Shown here one piece after another: positions 27,298 to 36,081 of a stretch of DNA of 64,000 nucleotides. The stretch's first letter is position 1. Every line of letters starts with the position of its first letter. A program made the translations under genes and the position numbers. Under the pieces are notes generated by a model that saw only the letters and a program-made list of their open reading frames with translations, was not told the origin of the DNA and ran no database searches. The DNA lies in NCBI GenBank assembly GCA_965279125.1, contig CBDIHL010000041.1, positions 1 through 64,000 on the forward strand, in the 5' to 3' direction. The DNA comes from Dinoroseobacter sp965279125. GTDB lineage: Bacteria; Pseudomonadota; Alphaproteobacteria; Rhodobacterales; Rhodobacteraceae.

Positions 27298-27916
27298 GTC
27301 GGAGATCTCCGATAGACAGCACGGTTCCAGAAGGATGGCTTAGGCTTTGTTCTTTGTGATACGTGAACTGCCACTTTGCAAGCGCATCGAGGAGCTCTGC
27401 CTCATGCGCTTCGCCCTTAAGAAAAAGGCAGCGACCATCCAATGATAAATGGCGCTCTGCAAGCTCCAACAAGCGTTCAAGCGGTGCCAGCGCGCGTGCA
27501 GATATGATATCAGCATTCTGCGGGTCGATATTTTCAGCCCGCCCAGCAATGACCTTGAAGGCCGTTTTTGTTTCACGTGAAACAGCCCTTAAGAACGCTG
27601 CCTTCCGCTGATCACTTTCAACCAAGGTTACTCTGATATCCTTTTCTCGACAGTCCGCAAGTATCGCGACAACCGCTCCCGGAAGGCCCCCGCCTGAGCC
27701 AAGATCAATCCAGCTTCCTGTTGCAACAGAATGCGAAGCAAAAAGTTGCGCAGAATCTGCGATATGGCGCGCCCACACATCGACCAGACTGCTTTCGGCA
27801 ACTAGATTTATATGGGGATTCCACTTGATTAGGATTTGGGCAAACCGATCCAGCTTCGCCATTTCATCGTCACTTGCAGCAAACGCCTCTCGAAACCAAT
27901 CCCTCCCCACACTCAT
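27290..27916 (-). CDS. rsmG: 16S rRNA guanine-N7 methyltransferase RsmG
   Basis: This 208-residue SAM-dependent enzyme methylates G527 (E. coli numbering) of 16S rRNA. It has WNPHINLVA, the SAM-binding DLGSGGGLPG at 71-80 and the acidic VTLVES. A perfect parS site lies in the gene and encodes VSRET at residues 112-116, a segment that is otherwise variable in the family. Its start overlaps mnmG by 4 bases and its end overlaps parA by 8 bases. Confidence 0.96.
   Translation of the reverse strand: MSVGRDWFREAFAASDDEMAKLDRFAQILIKWNPHINLVAESSLVDVWARHIADSAQLFASHSVATGSWIDLGSGGGLPGAVVAILADCREKDIRVTLVESDQRKAAFLRAVSRETKTAFKVIAGRAENIDPQNADIISARALAPLERLLELAERHLSLDGRCLFLKGEAHEAELLDALAKWQFTYHKEQSLSHPSGTVLSIGDLRRA
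27569..27584. promoter_or_regulatory. parS centromere site (inside rsmG)
   Basis: A second exact TGTTTCACGTGAAACA, placed in the rsmG coding sequence, 2387 bases from the hemW copy and 2208 bases from the mnmG copy. It lies about 270 bases upstream of the parA start, so ParB bound here could also affect parAB transcription. Confidence 0.93.
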
Positions 27917-29793
27917 GCAGATTTCCGCCGCTCGGCCCGTCGCAAATACGCAAGTATCAGAGTTAAGGCCGCTGGTGTCATCCCCTCAATCCGCGCCGCC
28001 TGGTCCAACGTCGCCGGCCGCACGCGCTCTAGCTTTTGCCACACCTCATCAGAAAGCCCCTTTATCTCCGAAAACGGCAGGTCGGCGGGGATCTTTTTCT
28101 CAGCATCCCGCGCAATCGCTTCAATATCACGCGCTTGGCGCAAGATATACGGTGCGTACATCCCATCGATTTCAAGTTGACGCCTAACACTAGATGGTAG
28201 TGTCTTCAAATCCGGCCAGATCGGATCAAGAGACGAGATCGCAACTCCAGAAAAAGACAATAAGTCATAACCGCTGCGACGCTCACCATCCTGGTTAATG
28301 TTCAGGCCGTGAGCCCGCACATCTGATGGTGTAAGATATGTCTCTGTGAGAATCTTAGACCCCCTCTCCAATGCCGCCGCTTTTTCTGTGAAGGCCTTAG
28401 CGCGTACCTGTCCAACACACCCCCAGGACATTCCATCCTTCGTAAGTCGCTGGTCTGCATTATCTGCGCGAAGCGACAAACGAAACTCGGCACGCGAAGT
28501 GAACATCCGGTAGGGTTCGGTCACACCACGCGTGATAAGATCGTCGATCATTACACCGATATAGGATGTCGTTCTTGAAAAAAGTGCTGGATCGCGCCCC
28601 AAAGAAGTTGCGGCAGCGTTAAGCCCGGCGACAAGCCCTTGGGCGGCCGCCTCTTCATAACCCGTCGTTCCATTGATTTGCCCGGCCAAATACAGGCCGG
28701 GAACTGACCTCAGCCGCAGCGTCCCATCCAATGCGCGCGGATCGATATAGTCATACTCTATCGCATACCCGGGCTGAACGATCTTAACCGACTCCAAGCC
28801 AACAATGCTTCTGACATAGGCAGCTTGCACATCAACAGGTAAAGATGTGGAAATGCCATTCGGATAAACAGTATGATCACTTAAGCCCTCAGGCTCCAAG
28901 AAAACCTGGTGCGAGTCCTTCTCTGCAAAACGAACGATCTTATCCTCGATCGACGGGCAGTATCTCGGACCAACACCATCGATATGTCCACCATACATTG
29001 CAGATTTATGGATGTTCGCGCGCACAATGTCATGCGTTTGCTCATTTGTATGCGTAACGCCACAAGAAATCTGGCGTTGCGCCGGAGTGCGCCCTGACAA
29101 AAAGGAAAACATCGTCGGATCAGCGTCGCCCGCCTGACTCTCTAGCGCGTCCCAGTTGATCGTCCGTCCATCCAGCCTTGGTGGCGTGCCAGTTTTCAAC
29201 CGCCCCATAGTCAAACCAAGCCCGTCAATCCGCTCGGCAAGTTTGACCGATGGCTTGTCACCAATTCGGCCACCGGGACGCGACTCCGGGCCCATATGGA
29301 TGACGCCGCGCAAAAATGTGCCGACTGTAAGAATAACAGATTGCGCACTAATTACGCTTCCGTCTGCAAGCTGAACCCCTACGATCAGGTTGCCATGCAT
29401 CTCGAAATCAGCAACTTCACCCTCGATTACATCAAGGTTCTGTTGCAAATTGATCTCCCTTAGCATGGCTTCGCGATAAATGCGCCTGTCCGACTGGGCG
29501 CGCGGCCCTTGAACAGCCGGGCCTTTGCGCCGATTCAGCAAGCGAAACTGAATGCCTGCTTCATCAGCAACCCGCCCCATAACGCCATCCAGCGCATCAA
29601 TCTCCCGCACCAAATGTCCTTTTCCCAAACCCCCGATAGCAGGATTGCAAGACATCACCCCAATCGTGTCAACACGCAGCGTCACCAACGCCGTCTTCGC
29701 GCCCATACGTGCTGCGGCATGCGCTGCCTCACAGCCCGCATGCCCACCACCAATAACCACAACGTCAAAATCAGGATGTTTCACGTGAAACAC
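27913..29793 (-). CDS. mnmG: tRNA uridine-34 carboxymethylaminomethyl modification enzyme MnmG
   Basis: This FAD protein of about 626 residues works with MnmE to modify the wobble uridine of some tRNAs. Motifs are VVIGGGHAGCEAA, GLGKGHLVREIDALDG and the C-terminal segment VRPATLDQAARIEGMTPAA. No ATG is available at the N-terminus. GTG at 29793 gives MFHVKHPDFD, with GGAG too close (overlapping the start). GTG at 29784, in the centre of the parS palindrome, has GGAG 8 bases upstream and gives MKHPDFD, and may be the real start. mnmE ends 5 bases upstream. Confidence 0.95.
   Translation of the reverse strand: MFHVKHPDFDVVVIGGGHAGCEAAHAAARMGAKTALVTLRVDTIGVMSCNPAIGGLGKGHLVREIDALDGVMGRVADEAGIQFRLLNRRKGPAVQGPRAQSDRRIYREAMLREINLQQNLDVIEGEVADFEMHGNLIVGVQLADGSVISAQSVILTVGTFLRGVIHMGPESRPGGRIGDKPSVKLAERIDGLGLTMGRLKTGTPPRLDGRTINWDALESQAGDADPTMFSFLSGRTPAQRQISCGVTHTNEQTHDIVRANIHKSAMYGGHIDGVGPRYCPSIEDKIVRFAEKDSHQVFLEPEGLSDHTVYPNGISTSLPVDVQAAYVRSIVGLESVKIVQPGYAIEYDYIDPRALDGTLRLRSVPGLYLAGQINGTTGYEEAAAQGLVAGLNAAATSLGRDPALFSRTTSYIGVMIDDLITRGVTEPYRMFTSRAEFRLSLRADNADQRLTKDGMSWGCVGQVRAKAFTEKAAALERGSKILTETYLTPSDVRAHGLNINQDGERRSGYDLLSFSGVAISSLDPIWPDLKTLPSSVRRQLEIDGMYAPYILRQARDIEAIARDAEKKIPADLPFSEIKGLSDEVWQKLERVRPATLDQAARIEGMTPAALTLILAYLRRAERRKSA
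29777..29792. promoter_or_regulatory. parS centromere site across the mnmG start
   Basis: The third exact TGTTTCACGTGAAACA. It begins at the second base of the first possible GTG start of mnmG, and its central CACGTG contains a second GTG start. ParB binding would therefore sit on the translation start region of mnmG and at the mnmE-mnmG junction. It encodes FHVKH in the mnmG frame. Confidence 0.93.
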
Positions 29794-29798
29794 TCCGT

Positions 29799-31091
29799 TT
29801 ACTTACCCAGGCAGAAGCTGGAGAAAATTTCGTCAAGAATGTCCTCCACATCTATTCGTCCGATAACAGAGTCAAGATCAACAACCGCGCCACGGATCTC
29901 ATGCGCAACAAGCTCGTCTTCATCGTTATCGCCTTGAAGAAAAGCGAGTGCTGCATCCAAGCTACCAAGAGCGTCAGTCATCGCCACAAAATGCCTTTGC
30001 CGGATCGCTAGGCCCGCGCTTGCAGCACGATCGACCAGCACCTCAGAGACATTTCTCAAAAGTAGATCAACCCCTTCGCCTGTTTGGCCGGACACTGCCA
30101 AGAAATCAACGGTGCCCAACATATCGGCCTTTCCAAACGCGATGATGTCATCGGTCTGCGCCTCAAGCGCTTCAACCTCTGCCGCTTCACTTATCAGAAA
30201 TACCCGTAGATCAGCAGACGCAGCGCGGTTTTTCGCCAAACGCACGCCCATCGCTTCAACTGGATCATCAGTCTCACGCAAGCCTGCCGTGTCCAAGAGC
30301 GTAACCGGAAGGCCATTAAGGTCCATTCGAACTTCAACAATATCACGGGTCGTTCCAGCAAACTCAGAGGTAAGCGCCGCTTCTCGTCCCGCAATTCTGT
30401 TCAATAACGTCGACTTTCCCGCGTTTGGTGCACCGACAATCGCCACTTCAAATCCATCTCGGATCCGTTCCGCCATACTTGCACCGGCCACCTCCTTTGC
30501 AACACCAGCTCGAACTTTGATCAATAAGTCATAGACTTCTGGCGTTACATTTTCAGGAACTTCTTCATCTGCAAAATCAATCACGGCCTCGACTAAAGCC
30601 GCTGCTCGAATCAGATCCTTGCGCCACAACTCAATCTTTGCCCCAAGCGCGCCGGAAAATACCCGCTGGGCTTGGCGCCGCTGTGCTTCGGTCTCCGCCT
30701 CAATCAAATCGCCAAGACCCTCAATCTGCGCCAAATCAAGACGGTCATTCTCCAATGCACGACGCGTAAATTCCCCAGGATCGGCAAGGCGCAGCCCATC
30801 CGTCGCTCCAAGTTCCGATAAAACCGCAGATAAAATCGCAAGCGACCCATGCAGGTGCAACTCGACAACGCATTCGCCCGTAAAGCTCGCGCCCTTAGCA
30901 AAGCTCAAACACAGCGCCTGATCCAGCCGTTCTCCAGCTGCATTTCGCACCCAAGCCAAACGCCGATCCGGTGCCATAGGCGTGATGCCCGTTAACCGCT
31001 CCATGGCCGAAAAGGCGCGCGGACCAGAGATTCGAACAACAGAAACACCAGCTTTCCCGCGAGCGGATGCCAGCGCAAAAATCGTATCCAT
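29799..31091 (-). CDS. mnmE: tRNA modification GTPase MnmE
   Basis: This 430-residue partner of MnmG in wobble-uridine modification has an N-terminal formyl-THF-binding domain. A helical domain surrounds an inserted GTPase domain with G1 GAPNAGKST, G2/G3 AGTTRDIVE and DTAGL. It ends with the conserved FCLGK, whose cysteine is characteristic of MnmE. Length is slightly short but complete. It starts 19 bases after rho ends and is followed after 5 bases by mnmG. Confidence 0.96.
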   Translation of the reverse strand: MDTIFALASARGKAGVSVVRISGPRAFSAMERLTGITPMAPDRRLAWVRNAAGERLDQALCLSFAKGASFTGECVVELHLHGSLAILSAVLSELGATDGLRLADPGEFTRRALENDRLDLAQIEGLGDLIEAETEAQRRQAQRVFSGALGAKIELWRKDLIRAAALVEAVIDFADEEVPENVTPEVYDLLIKVRAGVAKEVAGASMAERIRDGFEVAIVGAPNAGKSTLLNRIAGREAALTSEFAGTTRDIVEVRMDLNGLPVTLLDTAGLRETDDPVEAMGVRLAKNRAASADLRVFLISEAAEVEALEAQTDDIIAFGKADMLGTVDFLAVSGQTGEGVDLLLRNVSEVLVDRAASAGLAIRQRHFVAMTDALGSLDAALAFLQGDNDEDELVAHEIRGAVVDLDSVIGRIDVEDILDEIFSSFCLGK

Positions 31092-31110
31092 AGCTCGATC
31101 CGCCCGAGGT

Positions 31111-32382
31111 TTAGGTGTTCATAGAGTCGAAGAATTCCGAGTTTGTCTTCGTCTGCTTAAGCTTAGAAATAAGAAACTCGATCGCATCCGTCGTCCCCAT
31201 TGGGTTCAAGATACGGCGCAGAACAAAGGTCTTTTGCAGATCGTTCTTATCAACCAGCAACTCTTCCTTCCGCGTACCAGATTTCAGAATATCCATCGCA
31301 GGGAAGACGCGCTTGTCCGCAACCTTCCGGTCCAACACCAACTCAGAGTTGCCCGTGCCTTTGAATTCTTCAAAGATCACTTCGTCCATGCGACTTCCGG
31401 TGTCGATCAAGGCCGTCGCGATAATCGTCAGCGAGCCCCCTTCTTCGATATTACGCGCAGCACCAAAAAAACGCTTCGGACGTTGCAGCGCATTTGCGTC
31501 AACACCACCGGTTAAGACTTTCCCCGAGGACGGCACCACCGTGTTGAATGCACGACCAAGTCTTGTGATGGAATCGAGCAAGATAACAACATCTCGTTTA
31601 TGCTCAACCAACCGTTTCGCCTTCTCAATCACCATTTCCGAGACCGCCACGTGACGCGTAGACGGTTCGTCAAAGGTTGATGAGATAACTTCGCCTTTCA
31701 CAGACCGCTGCATATCGGTGACCTCTTCCGGCCGCTCGTCAATCAACAGTACGATCAGGTAACACTCAGGATGGTTCGTCTCGATACTCTTGGCGATGTT
31801 CTGCAACAAAACCGTTTTACCTGTGCGCGGGGGAGCCACGATCAAGGACCGCTGCCCTTTCCCAATAGGGGCGACCAAATCAATAATCCGGGCCGAGCGA
31901 TCACGGATCGTCGGATCCTCGATCTCCATCTGGAACCGCTCGTCCGGGTAAAGTGGGGTCAAGTTGTCGAAGTTGATCTTGTGGCGCGCGCGCTCTGGGT
32001 CCTCAAAGTTTACCGTCGTGACCTTGGTCATCGCAAAGTAACGCTCGTTGTCCTTCGGAGCAGCAATAACGCCATCCACGGTATCACCCGTGCGCAACGA
32101 ATGCAGACGGATCATCTCCGGCGAGACATAGATATCATCAGGTCCGGGCAAGTAGTTGGCCTCAGGCGAGCGTAAGAACCCGAACCCATCTTGGTTCACT
32201 TCCAACACACCATCGCCAGAAACCTCCCAACCTTCCTCAGCGCGCTCTTTCAGAACGGCGAACATAATTTCGCCTTTCCGCATGGTCGAGGCGTTTTCGA
32301 TCTCCAGCTCTTCTGCCATCTCCAACAAATCAGCGGGTTTGCGAGATTTCAGGTCAGACAGGCTCAGAAATTCAGACGGCAT
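31111..32382 (-). CDS. rho: Transcription termination factor Rho
   Basis: This 423-residue hexameric RNA helicase terminates transcripts. An N-terminal Rho domain is followed by the cold-shock-like RNA-binding domain (GFGFLRS). The ATPase has Walker A PPRTGKTV and Walker B VVILLDSITRLGRA. The ATG at 32382 (MPSEFLSLSDL) has GGAG 8 bases upstream, so the longer frame to 32469 is rejected. The 130-base leader upstream, up to hemJ, carries two CGGGAAAA copies (from 32402 and 32431) and a GGGATAA motif (32412-32418). Confidence 0.97.
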   Translation of the reverse strand: MPSEFLSLSDLKSRKPADLLEMAEELEIENASTMRKGEIMFAVLKERAEEGWEVSGDGVLEVNQDGFGFLRSPEANYLPGPDDIYVSPEMIRLHSLRTGDTVDGVIAAPKDNERYFAMTKVTTVNFEDPERARHKINFDNLTPLYPDERFQMEIEDPTIRDRSARIIDLVAPIGKGQRSLIVAPPRTGKTVLLQNIAKSIETNHPECYLIVLLIDERPEEVTDMQRSVKGEVISSTFDEPSTRHVAVSEMVIEKAKRLVEHKRDVVILLDSITRLGRAFNTVVPSSGKVLTGGVDANALQRPKRFFGAARNIEEGGSLTIIATALIDTGSRMDEVIFEEFKGTGNSELVLDRKVADKRVFPAMDILKSGTRKEELLVDKNDLQKTFVLRRILNPMGTTDAIEFLISKLKQTKTNSEFFDSMNT

Positions 32383-32512
32383 AGAAAGCACTCCAACAGC
32401 GCGGGAAAATCGGGATAAATTTTCAAAAGTCGGGAAAAACACGGTATCGGACGATCCGGCCAGACGCACTTACCCCACCCCCTCCCGAATTGTCAATCTT
32501 GCCTGCGCCCAT

Positions 32513-32950
32513 CTACACAGGCTTTAGGATCACCGACACCACGATAACGACCATCAGCAAAGTCGGCACCTCGTTCATCATCCGGTAATGACGTCCCGAC
32601 ACCGTGTTGGTGCCAGCTACAAAATCCTTGCGCCGCCGTCCCAGCCAATGATGGAACCAGGTCATGGCAATAACACCGCTGGCCTTCGTGTAGGGCCACA
32701 TCGACGACCAATCGACAACACCGGGCGTGAACACCATCCAAAGCCCGAAGATCCAAGCCGCGATCATCGCTGGGTTCATGATGAACCGGTAGAGCCGATA
32801 TTCCATCGTCTCAAACAGCTCAGCGGTCTTGCCTTCCACGACCTCGGATTCTGCGTGATAGACAAACAGTCTTGGCAGATAGAACAACCCCGCCATCCAG
32901 GCGATGATCGACATCACATGCGCGGCTTTCACAAGCAGGTAGGTATCCAC
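32513..32950 (-). CDS. hemJ: Protoporphyrinogen oxidase HemJ
   Basis: This 145-residue integral membrane protein oxidises protoporphyrinogen IX to protoporphyrin IX in heme synthesis. It has about four membrane segments, the conserved histidine in VKAAHVMSIIAWMAGLFYLP and the following RLFVYHAES. A GTG start at 32950 is chosen because GGAAGGAT stands 6-8 bases upstream and because the length then fits the family (about 140-150). The frame is open upstream to 33088, but that would run into the proposed origin and adds a lysine/arginine-rich, family-unlike stretch. Confidence 0.9.
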   Translation of the reverse strand: MDTYLLVKAAHVMSIIAWMAGLFYLPRLFVYHAESEVVEGKTAELFETMEYRLYRFIMNPAMIAAWIFGLWMVFTPGVVDWSSMWPYTKASGVIAMTWFHHWLGRRRKDFVAGTNTVSGRHYRMMNEVPTLLMVVIVVSVILKPV

Positions 32951-33364
32951 GGTCTTATCCTTCCAGGTCGGTCTCTTCCTTCTTCTAATAATAAGAAAGA
33001 AAGAAAAGTAGATGTTGTTGTAGCGCAGGGGATAACGGGGATTATTCGGTTTGCCGCGATTTACCCCCATCGGGGATCGACCAACCACGGGTTGGGGATA
33101 ATGCTGGAAAGGATGGGATAAGATGAATTAACTGATCTATAACAGAGGCTTAGAGAAATAATCTTCCCTGTGAACCTTCCCCAGAATGTGGGCAAAAAGC
33201 CCCCTGAAATGCACCTACACACAGCCTTGGAAAAACCTGCGTACAGGGGATTAAATTGGCATGAAACGGCTCTTGTCCTCAGCCCGCACCCCGGTTCAAC
33301 TGGTGGCGCGTGTTCTGACACAGATCATACCCAAACCGTTCCACTGTTACACACAGGTTTTCCC
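32951..33364. other. oriC: Putative chromosomal replication origin (oriC)
   Basis: This is the longest non-coding stretch in the window (414 bases). Genes on its left (hemJ, rho to parB) read leftward and genes on its right (maf to dnaQ) read rightward. Near-consensus DnaA boxes are seen: TTATCCCCA as the complement of 33093-33101 and TTACACACA at 33347-33355, each one mismatch from TTATCCACA. CTACACACA at 33215-33223 is weaker. A GGGGATWA motif is repeated. Purine- or A+T-rich runs at 32984-33010 and 33122-33165 could unwind. In Caulobacter the origin lies among the same neighbours (rho-parAB on one side, maf-aroE-coaE-dnaQ on the other). No perfect DnaA box or GANTC site was seen. Confidence 0.65.
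33028..33253 (+). repeat. GGGGATWA repeats in the proposed origin
   Basis: An eight-base motif recurs in the same orientation: GGGGATAA 33028-33035, GGGGATTA 33037-33044, GGGGATCG 33072-33079 (partial), GGGGATAA 33094-33101, TGGGATAA 33114-33121 and GGGGATTA 33246-33253. The complement TTATCCCC resembles the first part of a DnaA box. Spacings of 22 and 20 bases between three copies are near two helical turns. Another GGGATAA lies in the rho leader. Confidence 0.6.
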
Positions 33365-33964
33365 ATGACGCCCCCCCTGATCCTTGCGTCCCAATCGCGT
33401 GCGCGCCAGGCCATGTTAAGCGCCGCTGGCGTTGCGTTCGACGCAATGCCAGCCCGCGTGGATGAAGAAACGATGATCGCAGCGCTGATCGCCGAAGCTG
33501 CAAACCCGCGTGACATTGCCGACGCGCTTGCCGAGATGAAAGCCGACAAAATCGCGCGCAAACGTCCAGATGCCGTGGTCATCGGTAGCGATCAGGTCCT
33601 GGCCTTCGAAGGGACGATCCTATCGAAACCGACCTCCGAAGCGGAGGCGCTGGATCACCTCACCCGCATGTCCGGCAAACCCCATAGCCAGATTTCTGCG
33701 GTCGTCGTTTTTCACGATGGCGCGCCCGTCTGGCGCAATGTGTCTATCGCGAAGATGACCATGCGCGCGTCTACGCCAGCCTATCTGGAAGCCTATGTCG
33801 CCCGTAACTGGACGCAGATTCGCCATTGCGTCGGCGCGTATCAGATAGAGGCAGAAGGCGCGCGCCTGTTTGCTCGCATCGATGGCCCGTATCATACCGT
33901 ACTCGGATTGCCCTTGCTGCCCTTGCTTTCCTATCTCACGCAACGCGGATGGATCGACGGATGA
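33365..33964 (+). CDS. maf: Maf-family nucleotide pyrophosphatase
   Basis: This 199-residue Maf/HAM1-fold protein hydrolyses non-canonical or excess nucleoside triphosphates (m7GTP, dTTP or UTP depending on subfamily). The N-terminal ILASQSRARQAML is the Maf signature, and VIGSDQVLAFEG contains the catalytic aspartate. The GSDQ variant suggests the YceF-like group, which is inference. It is the first gene to the right of the proposed origin and overlaps aroE by 4 bases (ATGA). Confidence 0.9.
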   Translation: MTPPLILASQSRARQAMLSAAGVAFDAMPARVDEETMIAALIAEAANPRDIADALAEMKADKIARKRPDAVVIGSDQVLAFEGTILSKPTSEAEALDHLTRMSGKPHSQISAVVVFHDGAPVWRNVSIAKMTMRASTPAYLEAYVARNWTQIRHCVGAYQIEAEGARLFARIDGPYHTVLGLPLLPLLSYLTQRGWIDG

Positions 33965-34794
33965 GCACTCAAATTCCCCTCGCAGGCGTTATCGGCGACC
34001 CAATTGCTCATTCTAAATCCCCGCGCCTGCATGGGCACTGGCTGTCCAAGTATGACATCGCGGGCCACTACATCCCGATGCAAATCAACGCTTGCGATCT
34101 TGCAGAGGCGCTGAAAACGCTGCCGAAGCTTGGCTTCAAAGGCATAAATGTTACGATACCGCATAAAGAAGCGGTCCTCAGCCTCGCGACCGAGGTCACG
34201 GATGCTGCCGCGCATATTGGTGCCGCAAATACGCTGACCTTTGGCGCGGACGGTGCGCTTCACGCGGACAATACCGATGGCTACGGCTTTCTTGAAAACC
34301 TGACCAGCAGCATGCCAGCCTGGAAGGCCAGCACAGGCCCAGCCGCAGTTCTGGGCGCAGGAGGCGCCTGTCGCGCAATTATCGTGGCACTTTTGGCGGC
34401 GGGCTGCCCGGAAATCCGACTGAGCAACCGCACAAAGGATCGGGCCGAAGCGCTTGCAGCTCGGTTTGGCGCAAAGATCAAGGTGATAGATTGGGGGGAT
34501 GAGCGGAACCTATTCACGGACGCCGTTCTGGCCGTGAACACAACGTCTCTCGGAATGGAAGGGCAAGCCCCTTTCGAATTTTCGCTTGAGGGTCTTTCGG
34601 ACGCTGCCCTCACGACCGACCTGATCTATACACCCCTCAAAACGCCATTCCTTGAAGCTGCCGAGCATAGAGGCTGCACAACGATTGACGGCCTTGGCAT
34701 GTTGCTGCACCAAGCGGTTCCTGGGTTTGAGCGCTGGTTCGGCAAGCGACCCGAAGTCACAGACGCGCTGCGCGACATCGTGCTCGTCCCATGA
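33961..34794 (+). CDS. aroE: Shikimate dehydrogenase
   Basis: This 277-residue NADPH enzyme reduces 3-dehydroshikimate to shikimate in aromatic amino-acid synthesis. The substrate site HSKSPRLHG, the catalytic lysine in NVTIPHKEAV, DNTDGYGF and the nucleotide loop VLGAGGACRA are all present. It overlaps maf and coaE by 4 bases each, so the four genes maf-aroE-coaE-dnaQ form one transcript. Confidence 0.96.
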   Translation: MSTQIPLAGVIGDPIAHSKSPRLHGHWLSKYDIAGHYIPMQINACDLAEALKTLPKLGFKGINVTIPHKEAVLSLATEVTDAAAHIGAANTLTFGADGALHADNTDGYGFLENLTSSMPAWKASTGPAAVLGAGGACRAIIVALLAAGCPEIRLSNRTKDRAEALAARFGAKIKVIDWGDERNLFTDAVLAVNTTSLGMEGQAPFEFSLEGLSDAALTTDLIYTPLKTPFLEAAEHRGCTTIDGLGMLLHQAVPGFERWFGKRPEVTDALRDIVLVP

Positions 34795-35387
34795 TCGTGC
34801 TTGGTCTGACGGGGTCCATCGGAATGGGAAAATCGACAACAGCAGCGATGTTTGCGGCCCGTGGTGTTCCTGTTTGGGATGCTGATGCCGCTGTTGCCGC
34901 GCTCTATGGCCCCAATGGGGACGCTGTTGGCGCGATTGAAGCCGCCTTTCCGGGAGCGACAAATGCAAACGGGGTGGACCGCGCTGTTCTGAAAGCCGAA
35001 ATCGCAAAGGATCGAAGCGCCCTAAAGCGGATTGAGGCCATCGTTCACCCGCTTGTCGCCCAGAACCGTGCGACTTTTCTTGCCGATCACCGCAGCGCAG
35101 ATACAGATATCGTCCTGCTCGACATCCCCCTGTTGTTCGAAACCGGGACGGATGCGCTGTGCAACCACACCATCACGGTCACAGCCCCCGCCGACATGCA
35201 ACGAATTCGCGTGCTAGCACGCGGCACAATGACGGAGGATCAGCTTGCCTCCATTCTTCAAGCCCAAATGCCTGACGCAGATAAACGCGCCCGCGCGGAT
35301 TTCGTGATCGAGACCTTGACGATCCCTGCTGCCGAAGCCGAAGTTGACCGCATCCTAACCCTGCTCAGAGGTCCGTCACATGCGTGA
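34791..35387 (+). CDS. coaE: Dephospho-CoA kinase
   Basis: This 198-residue enzyme phosphorylates the 3' hydroxyl of dephospho-CoA, the last step of coenzyme A synthesis. It has a P-loop (LTGSIGMGKST), the acceptor-site VPVWDADAAV and the lid-side DIPLLFETG. It overlaps aroE by 4 and dnaQ by 8 bases. Confidence 0.96.
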   Translation: MIVLGLTGSIGMGKSTTAAMFAARGVPVWDADAAVAALYGPNGDAVGAIEAAFPGATNANGVDRAVLKAEIAKDRSALKRIEAIVHPLVAQNRATFLADHRSADTDIVLLDIPLLFETGTDALCNHTITVTAPADMQRIRVLARGTMTEDQLASILQAQMPDADKRARADFVIETLTIPAAEAEVDRILTLLRGPSHA

Positions 35388-36081
35388 GATCGTGCTCGAT
35401 ACAGAAACCACTGGATTCGACCCCTATGAGGGTGACCGCATTGTCGAGATTGGCGCGGTGGAGCTGCTGAACCACATGCCCACGGGCGAGGTTTACCACG
35501 TCTATATCAATCCCGAGCGGTCCATGCCGCAATCCGCGTTCGAGGTGCACGGGCTTGGCGACGATTTTCTCCGCGATAAGCCCGTTTTTGCGAAGGTCGC
35601 GCAGTCCTTTGTCGATTTCGTGCGCGATGACAAAATGGTCATCCACAACGCGTCCTTCGATATGAAGTTCCTCAACCACGAGCTTGCGACTTTGGGCATG
35701 CCGCAACTGCCAAACAGTCAGGCGATTGATACGCTGGACATAGCGCGGCGGAAGTTTCCCGGATCCCCCGCATCGCTGGACGCGCTTTGCAGGCGGTTTG
35801 GCGTCGATAACTCTGCGCGCGAAAAGCACGGCGCGTTACTCGATTCCGAGATTTTGGCAGAGGTTTATCTGCAGCTCATCGGTGGTCAGCAGCCGGGGTT
35901 GGAGCTTGCAAATGCCCGAAAATCCAGCGCAGGCGCGTCGTCGGATAAATCCGGGGTTTGGCGGCCGTTGCCGCGACCGACACCGCTTGAGGGGCGTCTT
36001 ACAGAAGATGAAGCCGCCGCCCATGCGGCCTTTGTGGCCAAGTTGGGCGACGACGCAGTTTGGTCTAAGCTAAAGGCTTAG
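35380..36081 (+). CDS. dnaQ: DNA polymerase III epsilon subunit (proofreading exonuclease)
   Basis: This 233-residue 3'-5' exonuclease subunit has a DEDDh active site: Exo I in LDTETTGFDP, Exo II in HNASFDMKF and Exo III in HGALLDSE, with the general-base histidine. The C-terminal about 60 residues would bind the alpha subunit. It is the last gene of the maf-dnaQ series and its stop overlaps convergent secB by 4 bases. Confidence 0.96.
   Translation: MREIVLDTETTGFDPYEGDRIVEIGAVELLNHMPTGEVYHVYINPERSMPQSAFEVHGLGDDFLRDKPVFAKVAQSFVDFVRDDKMVIHNASFDMKFLNHELATLGMPQLPNSQAIDTLDIARRKFPGSPASLDALCRRFGVDNSAREKHGALLDSEILAEVYLQLIGGQQPGLELANARKSSAGASSDKSGVWRPLPRPTPLEGRLTEDEAAAHAAFVAKLGDDAVWSKLKA

Noticed and set aside
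32951..33088. Longer HemJ start upstream
   Set aside because: The extra 46 residues are unlike the family, lack a ribosome-binding site and overlap the proposed origin; the GTG at 32950 has GGAAGGAT before it.
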